Source of the DNA: Verrucomicrobiota bacterium
GTDB lineage: Bacteria > Verrucomicrobiota > Verrucomicrobiae > Limisphaerales > UBA11358
DNA length: 55,106 bases
NCBI GenBank assembly: GCA_014860005.1
Contig: JACZKP010000145.1
Location: forward strand, 1 to 55,106
Direction: 5' to 3'
The translations under genes were made by a program, and so were the position numbers. Positions 1 through 7,682 of this stretch are shown here, in pieces (the stretch's first letter is position 1; the number at the start of each line of letters is the position of its first letter). The notes under the pieces are model-generated. The model was not told the origin of the DNA and ran no database searches. It was given only the letters and a program-made list of their open reading frames with translations.

Positions 1-90
1 CGACCGAAACTCATCAAGATCGTCGGTTTCCTTCACGGTTCGCTTCGCCTTGGACACCAGCTTCACATTAATTCGAATGGGTCTTGCCAT
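1..90 (-). CDS. partial hypothetical protein (N-terminus only)
   Basis: An open frame starts with ATG at 90 on the minus strand and runs off the left edge of the window. A GGGG stretch just upstream of the ATG may serve as ribosome-binding site. The visible 30 residues begin MARPIRINVKLVSKAKRTVK and continue with ETDDLDEFRS, so the N-terminus is basic and then acidic. I do not recognise a family. The start codon and the absence of in-frame stops are seen; that it is a gene is inferred. Confidence 0.45.
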   Translation of the reverse strand, partial: MARPIRINVKLVSKAKRTVKETDDLDEFRS

Positions 91-238
91 CCCCAATGAC
101 TAAACGCATTACGCTCATCTTGAAAGCAAAATAGAATAAGCGGGCGCCGAAGGAATTGGACTACGCCTGTCAGCCGCGGAAGCCACAAGCCCGGGCGAAG
201 GCTTGCGGGCGAACCTTGCGGGCCTATACTGGCCATCT

Positions 239-1318
239 GTGATCGCGCCCAAGAAAGTTCGCGTCGTCTGCGGCATGAGCGGAGGAGTTGATTCCTCCGC
301 CACGGCAGCGCTTTTGCTCGAACAGGGTTACGACGTGGTCGGCATCACGCTCAAGCTCTGGCCACAGGATTGCGTGAACCGCGCCGAGGACAAGTGTTGC
401 GGGCCGCAGGCGGTTACCGACGCCCGCGCCGTATGCCACAAATTGGGTGTGCCCTATTACCTCATTGACGAGGCGGCGGATTTCCAGAAGCACGTCATTC
501 AATACTTCGCAGATGAATACAAGGCCGGCCGCACGCCGAATCCGTGCGTGATGTGCAATCAGAACCTCAAGTTCGGGCGGCTGATTGAGCGCGCCGACCA
601 GCTCGGTGCGGAATTCATCGCCACCGGCCATTTCGCGCGCGTCGAACGACAGAATGGGCGAGTGCTGCTCAAGCGGGGGCGTGATTTGCGCAAGGATCAA
701 AGCTACTTTCTGTTCTCGCTGCGCCAGGATCAACTCGCGCGGGCGATGTTTCCGCTGGGCGAAAAGACCAAGAGCGACACGCGCGAAGTGGCGCGCCACT
801 GCAATCTCAAGACTGCTGACAAAGAGGAGAGCATGGAAATCTGCTTCGTGCCGGACAATGACTACGGCGGCTTCCTCCAACAGGCGAATCTGGTGCAAAA
901 GCATCGCGGCGAAATCGTGGACATGCATGGCCACGTGCTCGGCCATCACGACGGCATTGAGTTTTACACCATCGGCCAACGGCGAGGATTGGGGATTTCC
1001 TCCCCGCAACCGCTTTACGTCATTGAACTGGACGCGGAGCACAACCGCGTCATCGTAGGGGACGATTCCGCGCTGGCTCGTGACGAGTTCACGGTGGATC
1101 GCTGCAACTGGATTCCGTTCACGAAGCCGCCGCTGAGTTTCGAGGCGACAGCGAAGATTCGTTACAATCATCCCGGCACACCCGCCACCATCCTGCCGTT
1201 GGCCGACGGACGGGCGCGGGTGAAGTTGCACGCGCCCCAACGCGCCATCACTCCAGGCCAGGCGGCAGTATTCTATCAGGATGATCTGGTGATCGGCGGC
1301 GGTTGGATCGCGCGGTGA
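239..1318 (+). CDS. mnmA: tRNA 2-thiouridine(34) synthase MnmA
   Basis: MnmA (TrmU) adenylates and thiolates U34 of tRNAs for Lys, Glu and Gln in the cytoplasm, taking sulfur from a persulfide relay. The protein opens with the PP-loop ATP-binding motif GMSGGVDSS near residue 12. It carries the catalytic cysteine of the NPCVMCN motif and the partner cysteine in ESMEICFVPDNDY. FYTIGQRRGLGIS marks the central domain, and a beta-barrel C-terminus ends at residue 359, normal for the family. The frame is open upstream to a TTG at 203, but GTG at 239 gives an N-terminus of family length. No strong Shine-Dalgarno is visible. It is followed by prs after about 100 bases containing a weak terminator-like hairpin. 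Confidence 0.95.
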   Translation: MIAPKKVRVVCGMSGGVDSSATAALLLEQGYDVVGITLKLWPQDCVNRAEDKCCGPQAVTDARAVCHKLGVPYYLIDEAADFQKHVIQYFADEYKAGRTPNPCVMCNQNLKFGRLIERADQLGAEFIATGHFARVERQNGRVLLKRGRDLRKDQSYFLFSLRQDQLARAMFPLGEKTKSDTREVARHCNLKTADKEESMEICFVPDNDYGGFLQQANLVQKHRGEIVDMHGHVLGHHDGIEFYTIGQRRGLGISSPQPLYVIELDAEHNRVIVGDDSALARDEFTVDRCNWIPFTKPPLSFEATAKIRYNHPGTPATILPLADGRARVKLHAPQRAITPGQAAVFYQDDLVIGGGWIAR

Positions 1319-1372
1319 CCCGAGATTCGGCTTGCGCCATGAGGTTTGATTGCTAGAGTCCCCACGCTTTTT

Positions 1373-1393
1373 CGCCCGGCTCAGGGGCGTTTT
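1373..1393 (+). terminator. weak intrinsic terminator after mnmA
   Basis: CGCCC (1373-1377) can pair with GGGCG (1385-1389) across a 7-base loop. TTTT follows, and after CC a second TTTT. The stem is only five pairs, so it may end mnmA transcription only partly and let some read-through reach prs. Confidence 0.35.
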
Positions 1394-1420
1394 CCTTTTA
1401 ACCAGGCAGTTGACTGAATT

Positions 1421-2365
1421 GTGAAAGTATTTAGCGGCACAGCGAATGAGCCTTTGGCGCGGGCGATCTGCGAATACATCGGCATTGAGTTGGGCAAGTG
1501 CAGCATCCGCCCATTCCCCGACGGCGAGACGTTTGTGAAGATCGAGGAAAACGTCCGGGGCGAAGATGTGTTCATCGTGCAGCCGACCTCCCCGCCGACA
1601 AATCATCATTTGATGGAATTATTCATCATGATGGACGCGTTGCGGCGTTCGAGTGCGAGTCGCATCACGGCGGTGATGCCTTTTTACGGTTATGCCCGGC
1701 AGGATCGCAAAGATCAACCGCGCGTGCCGATCACCGCCAAGCTCGTGGCCAATTTGTTGATCGCTGCCGGCGCGAACCGCATTCTGACCATGGATTTGCA
1801 CGCACAGCAAATTCAAGGTTTCTTCGACATTCCCGTGGATCATCTCTACGCCGCGCCGGTGATGTATGAGTACTTGAAGAAAAAACCTCTGCCGGACCTG
1901 GTGGTGGTCAGCCCGGATGTGGGTGGATTGAAGATGGCGTACGCGTATTCGCAGACATTGGAATCCGGCCTGGCCATCGTGGCCAAACGCCGGAAGAGCG
2001 CCTCGGAAGTTGAGTCCATGGCGGTGATTGGCGAAGTGCGCGGCAAGAACGTACTGCTGGTGGATGACTTGACGGAGACGGCGGGGACGTTGGTGATGGC
2101 GGCCGCCTTGCTCAAAGGCAAGAAAGCCAGAAAGATAACCGCCTGTGTGTCACACGCCATTTTGAATGACGTGGGCGTGGACCGATTGCGAAAATCGGCG
2201 ATTGACGAATTAATCACAACTGATACCGTCCTGCGCCCCGCAATCAGCGGCGTGAACATTACGACGCTGCCGGTGTCGGGGCTTTTGGGCGAAGCCATCA
2301 AGCGAATCCATAGTAATTCGTCGGTGACTTCTTTGTTTGAATTCAAAGGCGGACGCACCAGTTAG
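1421..2365 (+). CDS. prs: ribose-phosphate pyrophosphokinase
   Basis: Prs makes PRPP from ribose 5-phosphate and ATP, feeding nucleotide, His and Trp synthesis and the phosphoribosyltransferases apt and upp found later in this window. The 314-residue protein matches the bacterial class I length. It has FPDGETFVKIEENVRG at the start, the flexible-loop region YGYARQDRKDQPRVPITAK, MDLHAQQIQGFFDIPVDHL, and the PRPP-binding loop in LLVDDLTETAGT. The usual DDMIDTAGT is changed here to DDLTETAGT. The start is GTG at 1421, giving the typical MKVFSGTANEPLA N-terminus. No clear Shine-Dalgarno is seen. rplY begins 35 bases downstream on the same strand. Confidence 0.95.
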   Translation: MKVFSGTANEPLARAICEYIGIELGKCSIRPFPDGETFVKIEENVRGEDVFIVQPTSPPTNHHLMELFIMMDALRRSSASRITAVMPFYGYARQDRKDQPRVPITAKLVANLLIAAGANRILTMDLHAQQIQGFFDIPVDHLYAAPVMYEYLKKKPLPDLVVVSPDVGGLKMAYAYSQTLESGLAIVAKRRKSASEVESMAVIGEVRGKNVLLVDDLTETAGTLVMAAALLKGKKARKITACVSHAILNDVGVDRLRKSAIDELITTDTVLRPAISGVNITTLPVSGLLGEAIKRIHSNSSVTSLFEFKGGRTS

Positions 2366-2400
2366 AAGTGCGCGGCCTGGGTAGCGAGTTTTTTTTAACC

Positions 2401-3159
2401 ATGAAATCAGTACCATTGAACGCCGTTCCCCGCACCTTGATTCGGGGGCGCGCTGTAAAGAGGTTGCGTGGCACCGGGCGCGTGCCCGCCGTCGTTTACG
2501 GACGACTGGCCGACCCGCAGAGCCTCGAAATCAACGCCAAGGAAATCAGCGATCTGATTCACCATTCGGTGTCGGAAAACGTGCTGGTGGACCTTTCGGT
2601 CAAGGATGATCCCCGCCCGAAGCGCCTCGCGCTGGTGCAGGATGTGCAGCATCATCCGCTGAGCGGCGCAGTGCTCCATGTGGATTTGCACGAAGTTGCG
2701 GAAAGTGAAAAGGTCACCATCATGGTACCGGTCGAGACGGTGGGCGAAGCGGCCGGGGTAAAGACGAGCGGCGGCGTGCTGGAGCACGTGCTGTTCAAGA
2801 TCAAAGTGCGGGCCCTGCCCAAGGACCTGCCAGAACAGATTGTCGTGGACGTGACGGCGCTGGAGTTGGGCAAGTCCATTCATCTCGGTGAAATCCAGGC
2901 GCCGGAAGGGGTGGAGATTCTCGGGGACAAGAAAGTCTCGGTTATCTCGGTGGCCGCGCCGCGCACCGAGGCTGAGGAAGCCGTTGCCACCGAGGTCGCC
3001 CCAGTGACAGCCGGCGACGTGGAGATGCTCAAGGAGAAGAAGGAAGAAGGTGTGGAGGCGGCTCCAGCGAAGGGGGAAAAAGGCGCTGAGAAAGCCCCTG
3101 CCAAAGCCGCGGACAAAGCCCCTGCCAAAGCGGCCGCTCCAGCGGAGAAGAAAAAGTAG
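2401..3159 (+). CDS. rplY: 50S ribosomal protein L25/CTC form
   Basis: L25 binds 5S rRNA in the large subunit. The protein has the N-terminal L25 domain (residues about 5-95, with GTGRVPAVVYG) followed by the TL5/CTC C-terminal domain (about 100-190, with a VPVETVGEA-like segment and LGKSIHLGEIQAPEGVEIL). A low-complexity Ala/Lys/Glu/Pro tail of about 50 residues contains repeated APAKA units. ATG at 2401 gives MKSVPLNAVPRT; an upstream GTG at 2368 is in frame but would add residues not seen in the family. pth follows after 33 bases. The pairing rplY-pth is common in bacteria and supports both calls. Confidence 0.92.
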   Translation: MKSVPLNAVPRTLIRGRAVKRLRGTGRVPAVVYGRLADPQSLEINAKEISDLIHHSVSENVLVDLSVKDDPRPKRLALVQDVQHHPLSGAVLHVDLHEVAESEKVTIMVPVETVGEAAGVKTSGGVLEHVLFKIKVRALPKDLPEQIVVDVTALELGKSIHLGEIQAPEGVEILGDKKVSVISVAAPRTEAEEAVATEVAPVTAGDVEMLKEKKEEGVEAAPAKGEKGAEKAPAKAADKAPAKAAAPAEKKK

Positions 3160-3192
3160 TTTTGACGGCGCTCCTGCCGGGCGGGATGCGCC

Positions 3193-3816
3193 ATGCCTTC
3201 CCCGCGTATGGAGGACTGTCATCTCATCGTGGGCTTGGGCAATCCCGGCGCGGAATACGCGCAGACGCGGCACAACGTCGGGTTTCGGGTGGTCGAGCGG
3301 TTGGGCGAGCGCTGGCAGGCCGATTGGAGCGAAGCCAGGAAGTTTCGTTCGTGCGTGGCCAGAGTCAGCCGGCATGGCAAGCGGGTATTGTTGTGCGAAC
3401 CGCTTACGTTTATGAACGCCAGCGGCGAGGCGGTAGGGTCGCTGGTGGATTTCTATCAGGTAAGTTTGGGGCATTTGGTGGTGGTGGTGGACGATGCGGA
3501 TTTGCCCTTGGGCGAGATTCGACTGCGGATGCGTGGCAGCAGCGGCGGCCATCACGGGCTGGAATCCATTGAGGCGCGGCTGGCGACACGGGAATTTGCG
3601 CGGCTGCGAGTGGGCATTGGCCGGCGCACGGGTGCGCGTGAGATTACGGGTCATGTGTTGGGGCGATTTGGTTCGACCGAGACGGTGCTGGTGGATAAAG
3701 TTCTGACGGCGGCTTGCGACCAGTTGGACTTTTGGTTGCAGGCCGGAATACAAAAAGCAATGAATCAATTTAACGGGGTCGTGGACGACCCTGCGAACGA
3801 AGGACAAAAGCAGTGA
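3193..3816 (+). CDS. pth: peptidyl-tRNA hydrolase
   Basis: Pth releases tRNA from peptidyl-tRNA dropped by stalled ribosomes. Seen are LIVGLGNPGAEYAQTRHNVG, with the catalytic His in TRHNVGF, then PLTFMNASGEAV, VVVDDADLPLGEIRLRMRGS and SSGGHHGLESIE, all hallmark segments in order. The protein is 207 residues, slightly longer than the usual 185-200. Start ATG 3193 is chosen; ATG 3208 is a possible shorter start. Its stop overlaps the GTG start of rpsF by four bases (GTGA), so the two are probably translationally coupled. Confidence 0.95.
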   Translation: MPSPRMEDCHLIVGLGNPGAEYAQTRHNVGFRVVERLGERWQADWSEARKFRSCVARVSRHGKRVLLCEPLTFMNASGEAVGSLVDFYQVSLGHLVVVVDDADLPLGEIRLRMRGSSGGHHGLESIEARLATREFARLRVGIGRRTGAREITGHVLGRFGSTETVLVDKVLTAACDQLDFWLQAGIQKAMNQFNGVVDDPANEGQKQ

Positions 3817-4118
3817 AACGATACGAAGGCCTGTTTGTACTGAACACCGCGGGCAAGGAAGAGGGCATCAAAGAAGCCATTGACAAAATCTCCGCTGAGA
3901 TAGTGTCAGCGGGCGGGCAGGTGGAGACGGTGCAGAAGATGGATCGCAAGAGCTTCATGCGCGTAGCCGACAAGAAGCACACCGCCGGCTATTATGTGAA
4001 CGTGATTTTCAGCATGGCGCCTGCTGCCATCGCGCAGGTGCGCAACCGCTTTGCGGCGAACGAGGAAGTGTTCCGCGTCCTGTTCACGCACGCGCCCGAG
4101 CCTAAACCCGCGAAGTAA
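3813..4118 (+). CDS. rpsF: 30S ribosomal protein S6
   Basis: S6 sits on the platform of the small subunit, normally beside S18. The 101-residue protein starts MKRYEGLFVLNTAGKEEGIK and has the S6 fold pattern, with QVETVQKMDRKSFMRVADKK then YYVNVIFSM. Start GTG at 3813 overlaps the pth stop and is preceded by AAGGA at 3800-3804, a good Shine-Dalgarno. ssb follows after 22 bases, the standard rpsF-ssb order. Confidence 0.93.
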   Translation: MKRYEGLFVLNTAGKEEGIKEAIDKISAEIVSAGGQVETVQKMDRKSFMRVADKKHTAGYYVNVIFSMAPAAIAQVRNRFAANEEVFRVLFTHAPEPKPAK

Positions 4119-4140
4119 ACCCGCAAGAACCGGAGGCCCC

Positions 4141-4596
4141 ATGGCCAGCTTCAACAAAGTCATCCTCGCCGGCAATCTGACCCGTGATCCTGAATTGCGT
4201 TACACGCCCAAAGGGACGGCGGTTGCCCGTTTCACCCTGGCGGTCAGCCGCAACTGGACCAGCGAGGATGGCCAGAAGAAGGAGGAAGTAAGCTTTATTG
4301 ATATAGACGCCTGGGGCCGGCAGGGCGAGGTCATTGCCCAATACATGAAGAAGGGCCGCCCGCTTCTCGTCGAAGGCCGGCTCAAGCAGGACACTTGGGA
4401 AGACAAGAACACCAAGCAAAAGCAGAGCAAGCTGAAGGTGGTGCTCGAAAGCTTTTCCTTTATTGACTCCAATCGCGGTGACAGTGCCGGAGGACCAGCG
4501 CCAGCCCGTGCGGCCGGTGCCGCAGTTGCGCCAGCCGCCGCTGCCGAGCCTGTCGAAGGCGACGGGCCGCCGGAGAGCGACGACGTTCCATTTTGA
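4141..4596 (+). CDS. ssb: single-stranded DNA-binding protein
   Basis: SSB coats single-stranded DNA in replication and repair. The OB fold runs from about residue 3 to 105, with NKVILAGNLTRDPELRYTPK, AVARFTLAVSRNW and DIDAWGRQGEVIAQYMKKG. An Ala/Pro-rich linker follows, and the acidic tip DDVPF recruits partner proteins. The length of 151 residues is normal. ATG 4141 is preceded by GGAGG at 4132-4136, which settles the start although the frame is open further upstream. It lies between rpsF and rplI; rpsR, often found next, is absent here. Confidence 0.95.
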   Translation: MASFNKVILAGNLTRDPELRYTPKGTAVARFTLAVSRNWTSEDGQKKEEVSFIDIDAWGRQGEVIAQYMKKGRPLLVEGRLKQDTWEDKNTKQKQSKLKVVLESFSFIDSNRGDSAGGPAPARAAGAAVAPAAAAEPVEGDGPPESDDVPF

Positions 4597-4621
4597 TTTC
4601 ACGCATCACGCATCACATTTT

Positions 4622-5272
4622 ATGAAGACCGAAGTAATTCTCACCAGTAACATCGTTGGCTTGGGCGGCGAGTCGGACCAAGTCAAGGTCGCGGCCGGTT
4701 ATGCCCGCAATTATCTGCTTCCGCAGGGCTTGGCCATTCCGCTCACGCACGCCAACAAGCGCCGCCTCGAAGTGCTTGGCCAACGCCGGGCTGAACGTGA
4801 AGCCCATGAGTACAATGCCATGTCGGAACTCGCCAAAAGCCTTTCCAAGCTCGTGTGTCAGGTCAAAGTGAAGACCGGCGAGGATGGCAAGATGTTTGGC
4901 ACCGTCACCACGGGCATGATTGCCGACGAACTCAAGCACCAGTTTGACGTGTCCCTCGATAAGAAAAAAATCTACATCGAGAATCCGATCCGGACGCTTG
5001 GCGACCACGAAATCGAATTGCATCTCCACCCCGAGGTCAAGGGCAAGCTCCAGGTTCGGGTCGAGAGCACCACGCCGGTGGCAGTGCCTACGCCCGAAGC
5101 TCCTCACTCGGAAGCCAGGAAAGATGAAGGCCGGCCTGATCGTCGGGGCAAACGCGACGGCGACAGAGTCGAAGCGGCCGAAACCAAGGGCCGTCCAGCC
5201 AAAGTTGAAAGACCGGCAAAAACCGACAAAGTCAACAAAGCCGAGAAACCCAAGGCCGGCAAAGCTGCATAA
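4622..5272 (+). CDS. rplI: 50S ribosomal protein L9 with long C-terminal tail
   Basis: L9 is an elongated large-subunit protein that limits frame slippage. Residues 1-150 match the family: the 23S-binding N domain (EVILTSNIVGLGGESDQVKV, ARNYLLPQGLAIPLT), the connecting helix, and the C domain with KMFGTVTTGMIADEL and IRTLGDHEIELHLHPEVKG. The protein then continues for about 60 extra residues rich in Arg, Lys, Glu, Ala and Pro, giving 216 residues against about 150 usual. ATG at 4622 gives the family N-terminus MKTEVIL. It is last in the operon, with an intrinsic terminator 27 bases after its stop. Confidence 0.94.
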   Translation: MKTEVILTSNIVGLGGESDQVKVAAGYARNYLLPQGLAIPLTHANKRRLEVLGQRRAEREAHEYNAMSELAKSLSKLVCQVKVKTGEDGKMFGTVTTGMIADELKHQFDVSLDKKKIYIENPIRTLGDHEIELHLHPEVKGKLQVRVESTTPVAVPTPEAPHSEARKDEGRPDRRGKRDGDRVEAAETKGRPAKVERPAKTDKVNKAEKPKAGKAA

Positions 5273-5298
5273 CGGGTCGGGCACATAATCATTCTCGC

Positions 5299-5327
5299 GG
5301 GCAGGTTTGCAGGAGCCTGCCCTTTTT
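5299..5327 (+). terminator. intrinsic terminator of the rplY-rplI operon
   Basis: GGGCAGG (5299-5305) pairs perfectly with CCTGCCC (5316-5322) across a 10-base loop and is followed directly by TTTTT. It lies just after the rplI stop. This is the strongest intrinsic terminator seen in the window. The remaining bases to 5522 show no gene. Confidence 0.8.
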
Positions 5328-5522
5328 CATGGCTTGAAGTTGCTACCAGCCTGACGGCGGAGATTCGATGCACCGGCGCCGATCGCATGATTGATACTCG
5401 GACTGACCAATTTGAGAATCGTCGCAGTTCTCGACCGACTGCGGTATGGATCGAACGCCCGAGACTTTTCCGTAAATCTTGAAGAGCAAACCCCGCCCGT
5501 CTGTGCTGAAATGCCGGGCGGA

Positions 5523-6059
5523 TCAATACACCACCAGCGAGCGGACGGGATAGTCGCGCAGTTTCGCGCGGCCATCCAGAAAGCTGAGTTCGATGAGGAA
5601 ACTGATTTCGAGAATTTTCGCGCCGAGCCGATGCACCAACGCGGCGGCGGCGGCCGCTGTACCGCCGGTGGCCAGTAAATCATCAATCAATAACACCCGG
5701 CTGCCGGGCTTCAGCGCATCCACATGGATGGCCACCGTGGCTGAGCCGTATTCCAGGGCGTAATCCTGTTCGTGTGTGCGGTAGGGCAGCTTGCCTTTCT
5801 TGCGCACGGGAACGAAGCCGGCCTGTAACCGCACCGCGGCCGCCGCGGCGAAGATGAAACCGCGCGCGTCAATGCCCACGACCGCGTCCACCGCACCCGG
5901 CTGGAATTTTTCCGTGAGCAACTCAATGGCGCCGGAAAAGAGGCGGGCATCCGCCAGCATCGGCGTGATGTCCTTGAATTGGATTCCTGGTTTCGGGAAA
6001 TCCGGAACGTTGCGGATGGCCTGTTCGATTTCCGCGGCCGTCGGGTGTGGCTGGCTCAT
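5523..6059 (-). CDS. apt: adenine phosphoribosyltransferase
   Basis: Apt salvages adenine to AMP using PRPP in the cytoplasm. The 178-residue protein has IRNVPDFPKPGIQFKDITPM, VVGIDARGFIFAAAAA, FVPVRKKGKLPYRT, and the PRPP loop VLLIDDLLATGGTAAAA, all as in the family. ATG at 6059 is chosen because it gives the family length. An in-frame TTG at 6089 overlaps the sigma-factor stop (TTGA) and would add ten residues; this could reflect coupling. It lies directly downstream of the sigma factor gene on the same strand. Confidence 0.93.
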   Translation of the reverse strand: MSQPHPTAAEIEQAIRNVPDFPKPGIQFKDITPMLADARLFSGAIELLTEKFQPGAVDAVVGIDARGFIFAAAAAVRLQAGFVPVRKKGKLPYRTHEQDYALEYGSATVAIHVDALKPGSRVLLIDDLLATGGTAAAAAALVHRLGAKILEISFLIELSFLDGRAKLRDYPVRSLVVY

Positions 6060-6085
6060 GTCGGGCTGGCTTGGCGCGGAATGGT

Positions 6086-7159
6086 TCAAGGTCTGGCGGC
6101 TTCCAGTTTTTCGATCATCTTCCGCAGTTTGCGCAGAGCGATGTTTTGAATCTGCCGGACGCGTTCGCGGGTGACGCCAAATTTAACGCCCACTTCCTCC
6201 AGCGTTTTTTCCGTCCCGCCGTCGAGGCCGAAACGGAATCGCAGTATGGTGGCTTCCCGCGGATCAAGCTTCGTGACCATTTCCTGAAGCATGCCCGTGA
6301 CGGTCTTATCTTCGAGCAGTTCGTACGGCGTATCGGCATTTTCGTCCTGCACGACCTCGGCAAAATTATTGGAATCCTCGTCGCCAATCGGCGCGTCGAG
6401 CGAAGCCGGGCGAATGGCCGCCAGCCGCATCTGCGTCACGCGCGAAGTGGGCATGCCCAACTCCTCGCCCAATTCATCATCCGTGGGTTCGCGGCCCAGT
6501 TCCTCCTGCAAGCGCATGCCGATACGCCGCATCTTCGAGATTTTGTCCACCAGATGCACCGGCAGGCGGATGGTCTTGGACTGGTTGGCCAGCGCGCGTT
6601 TGATGGACTGCTTGATCCACCAGGAACCGTAGGTGGAGAGCTTGCCGCCCTTGGATGGATCGAACCGCTCCACCGCTTTCATCAAACCGATGTTGCCCTC
6701 GCTGATCAAATCCAGCAGCGGCAGCCCGATGCCCTCGTAGTCGCGCGCGATTTTGACCACGAGCCGGAGGTTCGCCTTGATCATCTGCTCGCGGGCTTTT
6801 TTGTCACCTTTCTTGATCTTGGCGGCGAGTTCGATTTCCTCTTGCGGCGTGAGGAGTTTCACCTGGCCGATTTCGCGCAGGTAAAGTTTGATCGCCGTGT
6901 CGCCATCGTAGCTCGCACGTTCGCGTTCGGGAACGTGGAGCGGCGCTTCGACCGGGGGCCGGATGGCGGGTTCGACGGGCAGTGCCGGGCTGGCAACCTC
7001 GTTGGCTTTGGGCCGAAGGCTGGTCCGAGCGGTGCGAACACGGATTCGCGGGTAGCGTATCGCCGACGGCTGGCGTGACTGCCGGGCGGACTTCTTGCGT
7101 CCCGCGGCGGTGCGGGGCTTCGTCCTGCGAACTCGCTTGTTTTTGGTTTTCCGAGGCAT
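6086..7159 (-). CDS. RNA polymerase sigma-70 factor (RpoD/SigA family)
   Basis: The protein directs core RNA polymerase to promoters. After about 75 basic, Arg/Lys-rich residues come region 1.2 (IKLYLREIGQVKLLTPQEE), region 2 (ANLRLVVKIARDYEGIGLP, LISEGNIGLMKAVERFDP, KGGKLSTYGSWWIKQSIKRA), region 3 (IRLPVHLVDKISKMRR, LGREPTDDELGEELGM), and region 4 (ILRFRFGLDGGTEKTLEEVG, GVTRERVRQIQNIALRKLRK). Region 1.1 and the large non-conserved insert of housekeeping RpoD are missing, and the length is only 357. It is either a short primary sigma or a group 2 factor; the sequence alone does not decide. ATG 7159 gives the basic MPRKTKNKRVRR start. Confidence 0.92.
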   Translation of the reverse strand: MPRKTKNKRVRRTKPRTAAGRKKSARQSRQPSAIRYPRIRVRTARTSLRPKANEVASPALPVEPAIRPPVEAPLHVPERERASYDGDTAIKLYLREIGQVKLLTPQEEIELAAKIKKGDKKAREQMIKANLRLVVKIARDYEGIGLPLLDLISEGNIGLMKAVERFDPSKGGKLSTYGSWWIKQSIKRALANQSKTIRLPVHLVDKISKMRRIGMRLQEELGREPTDDELGEELGMPTSRVTQMRLAAIRPASLDAPIGDEDSNNFAEVVQDENADTPYELLEDKTVTGMLQEMVTKLDPREATILRFRFGLDGGTEKTLEEVGVKFGVTRERVRQIQNIALRKLRKMIEKLEAARP

Positions 7160-7182
7160 CTGGACGGACTGAGAATTCAATT

Positions 7183-7338
7183 TTACACCCTGGCTCGCAA
7201 GCAAATTAACCAGCCAGCGTCGGCTTGGTTGGTGCCGACCCGGATGTATTTCCGATACGTCGAACTCAGTTTGAATTGGGCATATAATCCCAGCAACAAG
7301 CCGGGGATGATGAACATCCAGTAAATCGGTTCAGGCAT
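7183..7338 (-). pseudogene. truncated YugP-like zinc metallopeptidase (N-terminal remnant)
   Basis: A 51-codon frame starts at ATG 7338 and translates to MPEPIYWMFIIPGLLLGLYA followed by QFKLSSTYRKYIRVGTNQ. The hydrophobic first helix plus 'LYAQFKLSSTYRKY' is how membrane Zn-peptidases of the YugP family (Pfam Zn_peptidase_2) begin, just before a GLTGAEVAR segment. Here the likeness ends after YRKYIRV and a stop comes 13 codons later, so the catalytic HExxH part is gone. It sits immediately upstream of the sigma-factor start. The similarity is from memory of the family, not a search. It may be a remnant of a deletion or recombination. Confidence 0.55.
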
Positions 7339-7537
7339 ATTTCAATCGCAATGTCATTTGGGGTCGTAAGGTTCGGTGGGTCAACTTTTCCCACAGGCCT
7401 CATTTTTCCAGCACCGGTTCGACCACGCGAAGCCCGTGCGCGTTCAATGTTTGCGGCCGGTGAAGGGTGCGGAAATGCAGTTTGAAACTCGAGCCGTGAC
7501 CTGCTTTGTGCGCTGGTGCGCCAGGCTGGCCGCGAGG

Positions 7538-7645
7538 TCAAATCTCCAAAGCTTTCTCGAAGTGCGTCAGATTGCGAGCCCCGTTGTGGGTGTTGGCGTC
7601 GTGTTCGCTGTCCGCCACCATCAGCAGATTCTCGGAAGTTCTCAT
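7538..7645 (-). pseudogene. possible N-terminal remnant of an M24-type peptidase
   Basis: A 35-codon frame begins at ATG 7645, 37 bases after the upp stop. It reads MRTSENLLMVADSEHDANTH, then 15 further residues and a stop. 'LLMVADSEHDAN' resembles the start of creatinase-like domains in Xaa-Pro aminopeptidases ('ADSE..ADMLY'). Nothing downstream continues the domain. The call is tentative; it could also be a chance frame. Together with the YugP-like fragment it suggests a decayed stretch from 7183 to 7645. The rest of 7339-7682 shows no gene. Confidence 0.25.
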
Positions 7646-7682
7646 GGTGCCCGCAGAGTTCCGCAGAGGGTCGCTGGTTCGT

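Noticed and set aside
224..1609. 461-codon open frame on the minus strand opposite mnmA and prs
   Set aside because: It is antisense to two certain genes, its product is rich in Arg/His with no family pattern, and long shadow frames are common in GC-rich coding DNA.
2407..3807. 466-codon minus-strand frame opposite rplY and pth
   Set aside because: Shadow of rplY and pth; low-complexity His/Arg/Gly product without motifs.
6047..7078. 343-codon plus-strand frame over the sigma factor gene
   Set aside because: Antisense to a clear sigma-70 factor; the product has no recognisable domain.
7266..7541. 91-codon minus-strand frame between sigma factor and upp
   Set aside because: It overlaps the YugP-like fragment in another frame, and has no family features.
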